From UBA4416 sp964541155 (GTDB taxonomy: Bacteria > Bacteroidota > Bacteroidia > B-17B0 > Aurantibacillaceae), in the NCBI GenBank assembly GCA_964541155.1, contig CAZIPC010000004.1, positions 1-64,000 on the forward strand: a stretch of 64,000 nt of DNA, in the 5' to 3' direction. Within the stretch, counting starts at the first letter, position 1; each line of letters begins with the position of its first letter. The translations under genes were made by a program, and so were the position numbers. The notes under the pieces are model-generated. The model had not been told where the DNA came from, ran no database searches, and saw only the letters and a list, made by a program, of their open reading frames with translations. Below, piece after piece: positions 6,997-15,586 of this stretch.

Positions 6997-7275
6997 TTAA
7001 ATTGTAGACTCTTTCTGTTTGATTTTTTTAATTATTTCACGATCTCTATAATCTAAGTATAATACTAAACCAATAGTCACAGTAATTCCAATGAGTATAT
7101 ATAAAACCGTATTATCTTTTTTTTCTTTACCAGGTATTTCTTGTATAGCATGATTTGGCACTGTAATTTGTGGTTTGTGAAATTCTTTTCTTACGAATCC
7201 ATGATCTGCAATTTTTGAAGAATTTCCTGTTGGCGCATAGAAATCAAATATGTTGGATGGCTTTAATTTTATCAT
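6997..7275 (-). CDS. Small single-TM protein
   Basis: The 92-aa protein has a soluble N-terminal half (1-52), one transmembrane helix at about 56-76 (NTVLYILIGITVTIGLVLYL) and a short charged C-terminal tail. No family is recognised. It is the last gene of a three-gene minus-strand set; its ATG is only 4 bp past the stop of the zinc-finger gene, so it is likely co-transcribed. It is convergent with the lipoprotein gene, with no obvious hairpin in between. Confidence 0.55.
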   Translation of the reverse strand: MIKLKPSNIFDFYAPTGNSSKIADHGFVRKEFHKPQITVPNHAIQEIPGKEKKDNTVLYILIGITVTIGLVLYLDYRDREIIKKIKQKESTI

Positions 7276-7279
7276 AATT

Positions 7280-7636
7280 TTAAATTTTAGTTATTTCACA
7301 TTCACTCTTAGAAATTATTGTCAGCAATATATTTCCATACCTATATACTTGCTGAGCAAATGAATTTTTAGAAGGAATAATAGCGCACTTATTATCAAAT
7401 CCCAATAATTTTAAATCTGTAATCGAAGTCAAAGTTGTCTTCTTATTATATAAATATTCGAGTATCTGAATGTTTTTACGTCTAGTTTTAAATTGTAAAA
7501 CCTCCCAAGGATAATTATCCAATAAATATAGATAGGCTGCTTTATTTTTGCAGCTTAGGCAACAATACCTTTTTTTTGGGTTTTTCAGTGCAAAATATTT
7601 GTCACATTTTTTAAATGCACACTTTCGTTTTTCCAT
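7280..7636 (-). CDS. Small zinc-finger-like protein
   Basis: The 118-aa protein has Cys6, Cys11, Cys25, Cys26 and Cys29 (KCAFKKC then YCCLSCKNKAA) in the first 35 residues, the layout of a short zinc ribbon or treble clef. The rest is a basic helical segment followed by beta strands. Small proteins with an N-terminal Cys-x4-Cys...CxxC finger and a CKNKAA-like helix are common beside HTH genes in Bacteroidota mobile elements. That association is from general knowledge, not tested here. It follows the HTH gene by 12 bp. DNA or RNA binding is plausible. Confidence 0.55.
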   Translation of the reverse strand: MEKRKCAFKKCDKYFALKNPKKRYCCLSCKNKAAYLYLLDNYPWEVLQFKTRRKNIQILEYLYNKKTTLTSITDLKLLGFDNKCAIIPSKNSFAQQVYRYGNILLTIISKSECEITKI

Positions 7637-7648
7637 GTTTTTTTGATT

Positions 7649-7942
7649 TTAAAATTTAATTGAATTTTTATTAAGATAGTTGATAATGCTTTTTTTTGAA
7701 TAAAGGATGTTTCTACTTTTTGGCGATTGTGAAAAAACAATGGTGCCAGTATCTCGTAAATTTTGCCAAGTAGTTTTAGATTTATAAGGAAGCAATTTTT
7801 TAGCTTCCGCAATAGATATCCAATCAGATGATTCTGCAATCTGTTTTTCTTGCATAAACTCTTTTAGGGCCTGTTTAACATATCCTTTAAATTCAGCTTT
7901 AAGCTGCTCAAATGCATTACTATCTATTACTATTACATTCAT
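7649..7942 (-). CDS. HTH domain protein of the mobile-element (excisionase-like) type
   Basis: The 97-aa protein has a helical N-terminal half (DSNAFEQLKAEFKGYVKQALKEF) and a C-terminal winged-helix-like region (WISIAEAKKLLPYKSKTTWQNLRDTG followed by a beta-wing and YSKKSIINYL). This resembles the MerR/excisionase-type HTH proteins that are abundant in Bacteroidota integrative elements and islands. It is the first gene of a three-gene minus-strand set and lies near a tRNA-Leu gene. No integrase is visible in the window, so any element is either partial or extends further left. Confidence 0.7.
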   Translation of the reverse strand: MNVIVIDSNAFEQLKAEFKGYVKQALKEFMQEKQIAESSDWISIAEAKKLLPYKSKTTWQNLRDTGTIVFSQSPKSRNILYSKKSIINYLNKNSIKF

Positions 7943-7987
7943 GACAGTAAAAATATGCCACGAATGATTTTTTAATAGTGTAAAAGG

Positions 7988-8026
7988 TTATAAAAAAAGG
8001 TTTCGATTCGTAACCTTTTTTTATAA
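7988..8026. terminator. AT-rich hairpin at the end of the 8021-8962 gene
   Basis: A 15-bp perfect stem (7988-8002 with 8012-8026) with a 9-nt loop contains A/T runs on both arms (A7 and T7). It overlaps the stop codon of the leftward gene ending at 8021. It probably terminates that transcript before the HTH set. Confidence 0.6.
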
Positions 8027-8962
8027 AAGTGAATCAAACAATAGGTCTATTGCTGACATTTTTTTTAGAAGGTATTCTTTATCCGTAAACTTCGTTTTTG
8101 TTTTATCAAAGGTGGCTCTTAGATTTTCTTTTGTTTTTTCAGTTTTAAAAATAAATAACTGCTGTGCTACTATTTCTAATCGATCGTTTTCGAAGTAATC
8201 CTTATTATTAGATAATCTATAAAGTAAATAAAGCAACTTAGGAGTATCTGCTAACCATAATGTTCTTTGTACTGTTGCATTATTATATCTGTTTTCAAAG
8301 GTTTTTTCGAAGTCAGGATTCTCTTTTATAAATCCAAGTTTTAATAATTGATTATGTATTTGACTTAACAGATAAGATTTATCTGGAAAATAATAATTAG
8401 TCGTGCTAATATTTTTGAGGTAATTATTTGTTTCAGTTAGTTTTATACCATCTATATAATCTATTAGGTCTTGAATTTCATTCTTTGTTTCTGCATCGGA
8501 TAAGACAAATTGCTTTTTTGCATCAATCAATATTAGTTTTAATGTATTTAGTAATGGTTTATCATCACTCATATTATTTATGAAACACTCCATAAATAAC
8601 ATCCTGAGTTTAGTTTCAAACTTCAAGATATTATTGATTGTTTCTTCAGAAAATTTAAGTGTATTATCAAAAATTGGTTTAAGTTCATAGTCAATTGATT
8701 CATCAACATGTTTTGCAGCTATTTTAGAAAACTTTATTTTGAGATTAGGGCTACTTAATTTTTCCACCGCTCCAGTTACATCTTTTAAACTATACGTATT
8801 TAAAATAATAAAGTACTGAAATTTAATATATTCATCATAAGATACGTATCCTACTTTAATGGCACATTGAGATTGAAACGAAATTTCTTTTTTTGAAAAA
8901 GCATCGCTATTAGATAGATTTATGAAATCTTGGAGTGATGGTATATAATTTGTAAATCTCAT
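8021..8962 (-). CDS. Hypothetical 313-aa soluble protein
   Basis: The longest frame begins at 9007, but its first 15 residues are unlike the rest and the internal ATG at 8962 (MRFTNYIPSLQDF) is the likelier start, giving 313 aa. The product is mostly helical and charged with no signal peptide or TM helix. Segments such as LLSQIHNQLLKLGFI and TPKLLYLLYRLSNNKDYF suggest alpha-helical repeats, and it ends in MSAIDLLFDSLL. I recognise no family. Its position between the mobile-element-like HTH set and tRNA-Leu suggests it is island cargo. Confidence 0.5.
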   Translation of the reverse strand: MRFTNYIPSLQDFINLSNSDAFSKKEISFQSQCAIKVGYVSYDEYIKFQYFIILNTYSLKDVTGAVEKLSSPNLKIKFSKIAAKHVDESIDYELKPIFDNTLKFSEETINNILKFETKLRMLFMECFINNMSDDKPLLNTLKLILIDAKKQFVLSDAETKNEIQDLIDYIDGIKLTETNNYLKNISTTNYYFPDKSYLLSQIHNQLLKLGFIKENPDFEKTFENRYNNATVQRTLWLADTPKLLYLLYRLSNNKDYFENDRLEIVAQQLFIFKTEKTKENLRATFDKTKTKFTDKEYLLKKMSAIDLLFDSLL

Positions 8963-9058
8963 ACTACAATTTACAAAAAAAAGGATTGGAAGTGAAGAAA
9001 AGATCAAAAATCCTTAAAATGTTTAATGGATGTTTAATGGACGTAAAAAATAAGAGAA

Positions 9059-9088
9059 ACAAAAAAGCCTTTCATTTCTGAAAGGCTT
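9059..9088 (-). terminator. Rho-independent terminator of the tRNA operon
   Basis: A perfect 9-bp stem, AAGCCTTTC (9065-9073) with GAAAGGCTT (9080-9088), has a 6-nt loop. On the minus strand it is followed by a T-tract (complement of the A-run ending at 9066). It lies 9 bp past the encoded CCA end of tRNA-Leu. Confidence 0.85.
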
Positions 9089-9099
9089 GATTTTGTTGG

Positions 9100-9183
9100 T
9101 ACCCCAGACGGGACTTGAACCCGTACGTCCGTGAAGACACAGGATTTTAAGTCCTGCGTGTCTACCAATTCCACCACCGGGGC
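9100..9183 (-). tRNA. tRNA-Leu (anticodon UAA)
   Basis: On the minus strand the gene starts GCCCCGGTGGTGG and folds as a class II tRNA of 84 nt with a long variable arm. The anticodon loop is CTTAAAA (UAA, Leu). The T-arm reads GGGTTCAAGTCCC. The acceptor stem pairs GCCCCGG with CTGGGGT (two G-U pairs). CCA is encoded at 9097-9099. It lies downstream of tRNA-Gly and just before a hairpin terminator. tRNA 3' ends are common integration sites, and accessory genes begin immediately beyond it. Confidence 0.95.
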
Positions 9184-9226
9184 ATTTTGGTTATAAAAAC
9201 AAACTCAAATTAAGAGCTAGTTTTCG

Positions 9227-9299
9227 AGCGAAAGACGGGTCTCGAACCCGCGACCTTAACCTTGGCAAGGTTACGCTCTACCAACTGAGCTACTTTCGC
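9227..9299 (-). tRNA. tRNA-Gly (anticodon GCC)
   Basis: The minus-strand 73-nt gene starts GCGAAAGTAGCTCAGTTGG (acceptor and D-arm), has anticodon loop TTGCCAA (GCC, Gly) and T-arm GGGTTCGAGACCC, and ends CTTTCGC plus discriminator T. CCA is not encoded. It is co-transcribed with tRNA-Leu from the -7 box at 9343-9350. Confidence 0.96.
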
Positions 9300-9342
9300 T
9301 TGTAATTCATTTAAAAGAACAGCCAATTTGTTAATCGGGATG

Positions 9343-9350
9343 CAAAGATA
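9343..9350 (-). promoter_or_regulatory. Promoter of the tRNA-Gly/tRNA-Leu operon
   Basis: The minus strand reads TATCTTTG, a perfect -7 match. TTTTG lies 18 bp upstream (9369-9373 region), close to the TTTG-N19-21-TAnnTTTG consensus. The box is 44 bp before the tRNA-Gly 5' end. Confidence 0.65.
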
Positions 9351-9389
9351 AAGGTTTTTTTTCTTTGACAAAATTTTTTTTACTTTTTT

Positions 9390-12035
9390 TTAGCCTCCTA
9401 TCAAACGTTTTATATCATTGAGTTTCATTAAGGCTTCAACTGGTGTTAGGGTATTTATATCTGTTTTAATAAGCTCTTCTTTTACTTGTTCTAAAACGGG
9501 GTCGTTTAATTGAAAAAAGCTTAATTGATAATCACTTTTGCTTTTTGTTTTAGAGGTCATTGCATCTATAGCATCTTCATTAATAATACTTTCCCCATCA
9601 GTTAATTCTAATTCATGTTCTTTTTCAAGTTTCTTTAAAATGTCATTAGCTCTATCTACTACTTGTTTTGGCATTCCTGCCATTCGTGCTACATGTATAC
9701 CAAAACTATGTTCGCTTCCGCCTTCTTGTAGTTTTCTTAAAAAAATAATTTTATTGTTTACTTCTTTTACCGATACGTTAAAATTTTTAATGCGAGGAAA
9801 ATAAGTAGTCATTTCATTTAACTCATGATAGTGGGTAGCAAATAAGGTTTTTGCTTTGTTTTTTGGTTGAGAATGAATGTATTCAGCAATAGCCCATGCA
9901 ATTGAAATACCATCGTAGGTTGAAGTGCCTCGGCCTATTTCATCCAATAAAATTAAACTTCGCTCGCTTAGGTTATTTAAAATACTGGCTGTTTCATTCA
10001 TTTCTACCATAAATGTAGATTCTCCACTCGATATATTATCACTAGCTCCAACCCTTGTAAATATTTTATCAATGATTCCTATTTCGGCTTTGCTAGCAGG
10101 AACATAACATCCAATTTGTGCCATTAAAGTAATTAATGCTACTTGCCTCAGTAAAGCAGATTTACCGCTCATATTAGGGCCAGTAATCATCATAATTTGT
10201 TGGGTGTTGTTATCTAAATATACGGAGTTGCTAACGTAATCAGTTCCTAATGGCAATTGCTTTTCTATTACTGGATGGCGGCCATCTTTAATATTGATTG
10301 TAAAATCATTAGTTATTGTAGGGCGTACATAATGATTATCTTTTGAGAGTTTTGCAAAAGATAATAAACAATCTAGCTTTGAAATTAAAGAAGCATTTAA
10401 CTGAATAGGAATAATATAATCTATCAAGTCTCTAACTAAGGCCTCATAGATAGTTTGTTCTAAAATGGCAATTTTATCTTCAGCGCCTAATATTTTTTCT
10501 TCATATATTTTTAGTTCTGGAGTTATATAACGTTCTGCAGTTGTAAGCGTTTGTTTTCTTATCCAGTCGGTAGGTACTTTATCTTTATGAACATTAGTAA
10601 CTTCTAAATAGTATCCAAATACATTATTGTATGACACTTTTAAAGATGAAATACCTGTTCGTTCAACTTCTCGTTGTTGAATTTGAAGTAAAAAATCTTT
10701 CCCACTAAAAGCAATTGCTCTTAATTCGTCTAATTCTGCATTAACTCCTTTGGTAATTACGTTGCCTTTATTTAATAATACGGGAGGATCTTCATTTAAC
10801 TCGTTTTGTAAACGGTCTCTCATTAATAAACAAGGGTTTAATTGTTCGGCAATTTTTTGTATTGAAAAATTATCGCAGGCACTTGTTTCTTTTTTAATAA
10901 ATTCTATACTATTTAATGCACGTTTGAGTTGTATTAATTCTCTGGGATTAATTTTACCCGCAGCCACTTTTGATATTAATCTTTCTAAATCTCCAATTTC
11001 TTTAAACTGAGAAATTAAATTAGATTGAAGGGATGCGTGTTTACTAAAATATTCTACTACATCTAAGCGTTCATTAATACTGTCTATTTGTTTTAAAGGC
11101 AGTGCTAACCAGCGCTTCAGTAATCTTGAGCCCATTGGTGTCACAGTAGTATCAATGATGTCTATTAAACATTTTCCATTATCATTACTGCTTCCAAATA
11201 ATTCTAAATTACGAACTGTAAATCTATCTAGCCAAACATATTGATCTTCTTCAACACGAGATACGGCAGTAATATGTTGTAATTTATCATGTTTTGTTTC
11301 GCCTAAATAATGTAAAATGGCACCACAGCTCATAATAGCTAACTCAAGATGTTCAATGCCAAATCCTTTTAAACTACTTGTACTAAATTGTTTTTTAAGT
11401 GCCTCGTATCCAAAATCCTTGGTAAAAGCCCAGTCATCTAGCCCAAAAATGTAAAATTTGTCGCCAATTAAATTTAAAAGTGGTTGGCGTTTGTTTTTTT
11501 CAAATAAAATTTCGTTTGGTTTAAAGCTTTGAATTAATTTTTCTATGTATGTTAATGTGCCTTCTGCTACCAAAAATTCTCCTGTAGATACATCTAAAAA
11601 TGATACACCAGCTTTCTCTTTTTCTAAATGAATGCTTGCTAAAAAATTATTGGTTTTGTGTTCTAGTATTTTATCATTAAAGCTCACGCCAGGAGTAACT
11701 AATTCTGTAACACCACGTTTAACAATGCCTTTAACCATCTTTGGGTCTTCTAATTGATCGCAAATGGCTACGCGATATCCAGCACGTACTAGCTTTGGTA
11801 AATAAGTGTCTACGGAGTGGTGAGGAAAGCCAGCTAATTCAATATGAGATGCTGAACCATTAGCTCGTTTAGTTAACGTAATACCTAATATTTGAGAGGC
11901 TTTAATAGCGTCTTCACCAAAAGTTTCGTAAAAATCTCCTACACGAAATAATAAAATAGCATCAGGATATTTTCCTTTTACTTCGTTGTATTGTTTCATT
12001 AAGGGTGTTTCTTTTACTTCTGTTGTTTTTGCCAT
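9390..12035 (-). CDS. mutS: DNA mismatch repair protein MutS
   Basis: The 881-aa product has the full MutS layout: an N-terminal mismatch-recognition domain with the FYE motif (FRVGDFYETF, near residue 35), connector, core/lever and clamp domains, and a C-terminal ABC-type ATPase. Walker A is GPNMSGKS (near 617-624) and Walker B is LILLDEIGRGTSTYDG (near 697). The C-terminus ends in the usual MutS dimerisation tail. It binds base mismatches and small loops and recruits MutL. It is monocistronic upstream of the tRNA pair; a TATCTTAG -7-like box (12044-12051) sits only 9 bp before the ATG, suggesting a very short leader. Confidence 0.97.
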   Translation of the reverse strand: MAKTTEVKETPLMKQYNEVKGKYPDAILLFRVGDFYETFGEDAIKASQILGITLTKRANGSASHIELAGFPHHSVDTYLPKLVRAGYRVAICDQLEDPKMVKGIVKRGVTELVTPGVSFNDKILEHKTNNFLASIHLEKEKAGVSFLDVSTGEFLVAEGTLTYIEKLIQSFKPNEILFEKNKRQPLLNLIGDKFYIFGLDDWAFTKDFGYEALKKQFSTSSLKGFGIEHLELAIMSCGAILHYLGETKHDKLQHITAVSRVEEDQYVWLDRFTVRNLELFGSSNDNGKCLIDIIDTTVTPMGSRLLKRWLALPLKQIDSINERLDVVEYFSKHASLQSNLISQFKEIGDLERLISKVAAGKINPRELIQLKRALNSIEFIKKETSACDNFSIQKIAEQLNPCLLMRDRLQNELNEDPPVLLNKGNVITKGVNAELDELRAIAFSGKDFLLQIQQREVERTGISSLKVSYNNVFGYYLEVTNVHKDKVPTDWIRKQTLTTAERYITPELKIYEEKILGAEDKIAILEQTIYEALVRDLIDYIIPIQLNASLISKLDCLLSFAKLSKDNHYVRPTITNDFTINIKDGRHPVIEKQLPLGTDYVSNSVYLDNNTQQIMMITGPNMSGKSALLRQVALITLMAQIGCYVPASKAEIGIIDKIFTRVGASDNISSGESTFMVEMNETASILNNLSERSLILLDEIGRGTSTYDGISIAWAIAEYIHSQPKNKAKTLFATHYHELNEMTTYFPRIKNFNVSVKEVNNKIIFLRKLQEGGSEHSFGIHVARMAGMPKQVVDRANDILKKLEKEHELELTDGESIINEDAIDAMTSKTKSKSDYQLSFFQLNDPVLEQVKEELIKTDINTLTPVEALMKLNDIKRLIGG

Positions 12036-12201
12036 AATTGTGGCTAAGATACAATATCCACTAAGTGTTGAGCTATTTAATTTTTAACAGAAATAAGGTA
12101 ATTGTTAATATTTTAGGAAATAAAATATATTAAGATTTATGTAAACAAAAAATGGTTTGTTTTACTTCAACTAAAATTGCCATATTTACAGCATCAACGT
12201 T

Positions 12202-12654
12202 ATGGAGTTATTTAAACAAACTGTTATTGTTACTTGTAAAAAATATTTAGAAGATAAAATAAATTCTTTGAATGAAATGATGGAAGATATTACGATTTCT
12301 GCAAATAATGAAACTAAAAGTTCAGTAGGAGATAAGCATGAAACAGCAAGAGCGATGATGCAACTAGAACAAGAAAAATTAAGTAAACAAATTTTAGAAT
12401 TGCATGAGCAAAAACAAGAATTTGATAAAATTGATTTTATTAAGAAAAATAACATCGTTACTCAGGGCAGTTTATTGAAAACAAATAGGGGTTATTTTTT
12501 AATTGCTAGTTCAATCGGTAAAATACAAATTAATAATCAATCAGTATTTGTAATATCAAGTAAATCGCCTCTAGCAAAAGCATTTAAAGGAGCTTTGGTT
12601 AATTCACAAATTATATTTAATACTATTCATTACCAAATTACTTCTATCTGTTAA
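12202..12654 (+). CDS. GreA/GreB-like coiled-coil protein
   Basis: The 150-aa protein has an N-terminal helical hairpin (about 1-80) containing SSVGDKHETARAMMQLEQEK, then a small beta-rich C-terminal domain with SSKSPLAKAFKGA. This two-part shape follows the GreA/GreB transcript cleavage factors (coiled coil plus FKBP-like domain). The family is common in Bacteroidota, where it is often mislabelled as 3-oxoacyl-ACP synthase. The acidic residues at the coiled-coil tip needed for GreA function cannot be placed with certainty, so it may bind RNA polymerase without stimulating cleavage. It is divergent from mutS and convergent with the next gene. Confidence 0.7.
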   Translation: MELFKQTVIVTCKKYLEDKINSLNEMMEDITISANNETKSSVGDKHETARAMMQLEQEKLSKQILELHEQKQEFDKIDFIKKNNIVTQGSLLKTNRGYFLIASSIGKIQINNQSVFVISSKSPLAKAFKGALVNSQIIFNTIHYQITSIC

Positions 12655-12665
12655 ACAAAAAATTA

Positions 12666-15467
12666 TTATGATGTTTTGTTTTCTTTTTTAGAATAATATT
12701 TTTTAAAGTTGTATGTGAACGTTAACATGTAATATTTAGTTAATACATTAGTTTGAGAATCTTGTATATAGCTATCTGTATTTGTTCTTGAAATGCTATT
12801 GTTTTGATTTAATAAATCATATACACTGATTCTTAACTCACCTTGTTTGTCTTTTAAAAATTTATAACCAATACCAGCATTCCACAAAGAGATAGATTGA
12901 TTATATGCACTTGATAATCCAGAATAATAAGTGTTATTAAATTCGCTTTGTAAAATAAGTCCTTTCCAAGGATTTAGTGATATTTTTATTTTAGATTGTT
13001 GAGATAGGTAATTAGTGTTAGATGATGTTTGTAATGTATTATTGATTTTACTATAAGATGAATTTGAAGAAATCGTAAAATCAATTTTTTGACTGATATT
13101 ACTGCTAAATACTAAACCAAAACTACCAGTAGCTGTTTTAGCGTAATTGCTATTTAAATTTATTAAACCAGGAATATTGGTATAGTTGCCAGATATATTT
13201 ACACTTAAATTAGTTTTTAGTTTTTTAATTGGAAAGGTGTAATTAATAAATGACCGTATAGAGTAATAGCCATTTAAATTAACAGGGCTAATGATTTGAG
13301 AACCTTTTTGCAAGATAATAGAATTGTATACTAACGTATCTTTATTAGCTATTAATGTGCTATTTCCTATGTAGTTTAATGAATAATTTCCGCCAATAAG
13401 AGCAAAAAACGAAGTTGCTTTTTCTGTATTTACAGCTGAATATCTAGCGTTTAGGTTATGTTGAAAATCTTGTTTTAAGTTAGGATTACCTGTGCTTAAT
13501 TGTAATGAATTTGTATTATTTATTACATCTTGTAATTGATCTATAGATGGGGCATTATTAGTAGTTTTATAATTTATTCTTAGATTTTTTTTAGCTGAAA
13601 TTTTGTATTGTAATTGTGCTGATGGTAAGATAGACTGAAAGGTTTTACTTACTTGGTAGTTGCTAGGTATTTGTTGTTGTTTTGATAATATAGCCCATTG
13701 ATAAGCCGTATTAAAAGAAAAATTTAATTTTTTTTGTTCAAATCGATAGCCTAAACTTGCGGCATGTGATTGGTATTTATTTTTAAATACGTTTGTTAAT
13801 GTACTATCTAAGACTGTGTAATTAATCCCAGTGTTATCTGTATTATATGTTTTTTTTGAAGAGTAGTTGTCTGTATAATTAGTAATATAATTGATTAGTA
13901 AAAAATTTCGTTCATTTAATGGCTCTGTGTAGGATATATTGCTATTAATACTTTTACCATTTTTTAATACGTTGGATTGTTGATTAATAGTATCATTAAA
14001 GCTTGTGGTATCTTTGCTATATGTGTTTAATATGTAAAGGCTATTGTCGCCTTTATTCTCTGTAATTGTAGGAGTTAGATTAACAGAAAATGTTCGGCCT
14101 TTTTTTATGAATGCCAACCGATATAATATAGGGGCAGAGATTGAATATCCGAATAAGGTAGAGTTTGTTTTATTGTTTGAATTACTAATATTAATTAATT
14201 CTTTTGTATTTATGCCCATTAATTTTTTATATGAGTCGTTATATTGAAATGACAATTTAGGTTGAATAATTAAAGTGTTTTGCGAATCTAATTTAGTTTC
14301 TATTTTAAAATTAATACGATGATTTGAATTGTTACTGGAAGTATTGTTAGTTTCATGATAAATTAATCCATTGTTTGTGCCAATAATGTATTGTTGAAGT
14401 AGAGATGATTTAGAATCATTATGTGTTTGATTAAAAAAATAACTAGCACTTACATCCGTTTTTTTACTCCATTTATCTGCATAATTTATTCCAAATAATG
14501 AGGTGGTATTAATTCCATTTTGCGCTACAACTAAAAAATTGTCAGTTGAATTCTGAGAAGAGCTTCCTCCTCCGCCTCGCATTCCTCTTCCGCTGCCATT
14601 ACCAGAGCTCACAACTCCAACCAAATCTTCTGAAGCAAAATTTTGTTCATTAATATTATTGCTTTGCATTAACAAGGTAATGCGTCTGTTACCTTTAAAA
14701 ATATTAACTGTTGAACCTAATTTAAATTTATCTTCATAGCCATATCCAGCAAAAAATTTTCCAAAAGTTCCATTTTTAAATTGTGATTTAGTGGTAATAT
14801 TCATTGTTTTAGAAGAGTTGCCATCATCAAATCCAGTAAATTGGGCTTGATCACTTTTTTTATCAAATACTTGTACTTTATCAATGACTTCTGCTGGTAG
14901 ATTTTTTAAAACAGCACTAGCATCATCTCCAAAAAAGGGTTTACCGTCTACTAATACTTTTTTCACTTCCTCTCCTTGTGCTTGAACTTTCCCATCAATA
15001 ACTGTAATTCCAGGCATTTTACTTACTAAATCTTCGGCAGTTGCATCTTTATTAACTTTATAAGCTTTTGAGTTAAAGCTAGTAGTATCACCATTTTGAG
15101 TAGCTAATGCTTGTTGGGCTTCAACTGTAATTTCTTTTAAATTAGTAGAGTTTTGTTTAAGAAAAATTTTAGAAATAAATACATCTTGATTAGAGATTGT
15201 AATTGTTTTATAAATAGGCTTGTAACCTAGTGAAATGATTTTTAAAATATAATTTTTAGGTAGTACTTGTTCAATTTTATATAAACCATTTAAATTAGTG
15301 GTGGTTCCTTTAATAAAAGACGAATCAATATTTAATAAAAGAACAGATGACCCAATTGAAGGTTGATTGTTTTCATCAAGTAATATGCCATTTATATTAA
15401 ATGTTTGAGCATTAATACAAACAGATAAACAAAAACCTACAATAATATAAAAACACCTTAATTGCAT
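12666..15467 (-). CDS. TonB-dependent-receptor-like outer membrane beta-barrel protein
   Basis: The 933-aa protein has a signal peptide (to about residue 20, ending INAQ), a CarboxypepD_reg-like beta-sandwich (about 22-110), a plug-like domain (about 112-230, with EDLVSKMPGITV and VLVDGKPFFGDD) and a long C-terminal beta-barrel of the OMP_b-brl_3 type. A Gly/Arg/Ser loop (GSGRGMRGGGG) lies near residue 295. It sits in the outer membrane and may import or bind a large ligand. No SusD partner gene is adjacent, so a polysaccharide utilisation role is not supported. A -7-like TATATTTA lies at 15474-15481, 7 bp before the ATG. Confidence 0.88.
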   Translation of the reverse strand: MQLRCFYIIVGFCLSVCINAQTFNINGILLDENNQPSIGSSVLLLNIDSSFIKGTTTNLNGLYKIEQVLPKNYILKIISLGYKPIYKTITISNQDVFISKIFLKQNSTNLKEITVEAQQALATQNGDTTSFNSKAYKVNKDATAEDLVSKMPGITVIDGKVQAQGEEVKKVLVDGKPFFGDDASAVLKNLPAEVIDKVQVFDKKSDQAQFTGFDDGNSSKTMNITTKSQFKNGTFGKFFAGYGYEDKFKLGSTVNIFKGNRRITLLMQSNNINEQNFASEDLVGVVSSGNGSGRGMRGGGGSSSQNSTDNFLVVAQNGINTTSLFGINYADKWSKKTDVSASYFFNQTHNDSKSSLLQQYIIGTNNGLIYHETNNTSSNNSNHRINFKIETKLDSQNTLIIQPKLSFQYNDSYKKLMGINTKELINISNSNNKTNSTLFGYSISAPILYRLAFIKKGRTFSVNLTPTITENKGDNSLYILNTYSKDTTSFNDTINQQSNVLKNGKSINSNISYTEPLNERNFLLINYITNYTDNYSSKKTYNTDNTGINYTVLDSTLTNVFKNKYQSHAASLGYRFEQKKLNFSFNTAYQWAILSKQQQIPSNYQVSKTFQSILPSAQLQYKISAKKNLRINYKTTNNAPSIDQLQDVINNTNSLQLSTGNPNLKQDFQHNLNARYSAVNTEKATSFFALIGGNYSLNYIGNSTLIANKDTLVYNSIILQKGSQIISPVNLNGYYSIRSFINYTFPIKKLKTNLSVNISGNYTNIPGLINLNSNYAKTATGSFGLVFSSNISQKIDFTISSNSSYSKINNTLQTSSNTNYLSQQSKIKISLNPWKGLILQSEFNNTYYSGLSSAYNQSISLWNAGIGYKFLKDKQGELRISVYDLLNQNNSISRTNTDSYIQDSQTNVLTKYYMLTFTYNFKKYYSKKENKTS

Positions 15468-15534
15468 AAACGGTTAAATATACAATTTACTGATAAGAGG
15501 CGGTAATTTTAAACGATCAAATTTTTCTATAATC

Positions 15535-15569
15535 AAAAAAGGCGTTTATTTTTAATAAACGCCTTTTTT
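15535..15569. terminator. pyrG terminator
   Basis: A perfect 10-bp stem, GGCGTTTATT (15541-15550) with AATAAACGCC (15554-15563), has a 3-nt loop and is flanked by A6 before and T6 after. It works in both directions. It ends the pyrG transcript (stop at 15587) before the next leftward gene. Confidence 0.88.
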
Positions 15570-15586
15570 AGTTTAAATAATAAATA

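Noticed and set aside
7585..7839. 84-aa minus-strand ORF across the HTH/zinc-finger junction
   Set aside because: It overlaps two better-supported genes in another frame, and its sequence looks like out-of-frame HTH coding.
12666..15467. Polysaccharide utilisation locus with the GH16 gene
   Set aside because: The barrel gene lacks a SusD partner and is separated from GH16 by pyrG and the E1 gene.
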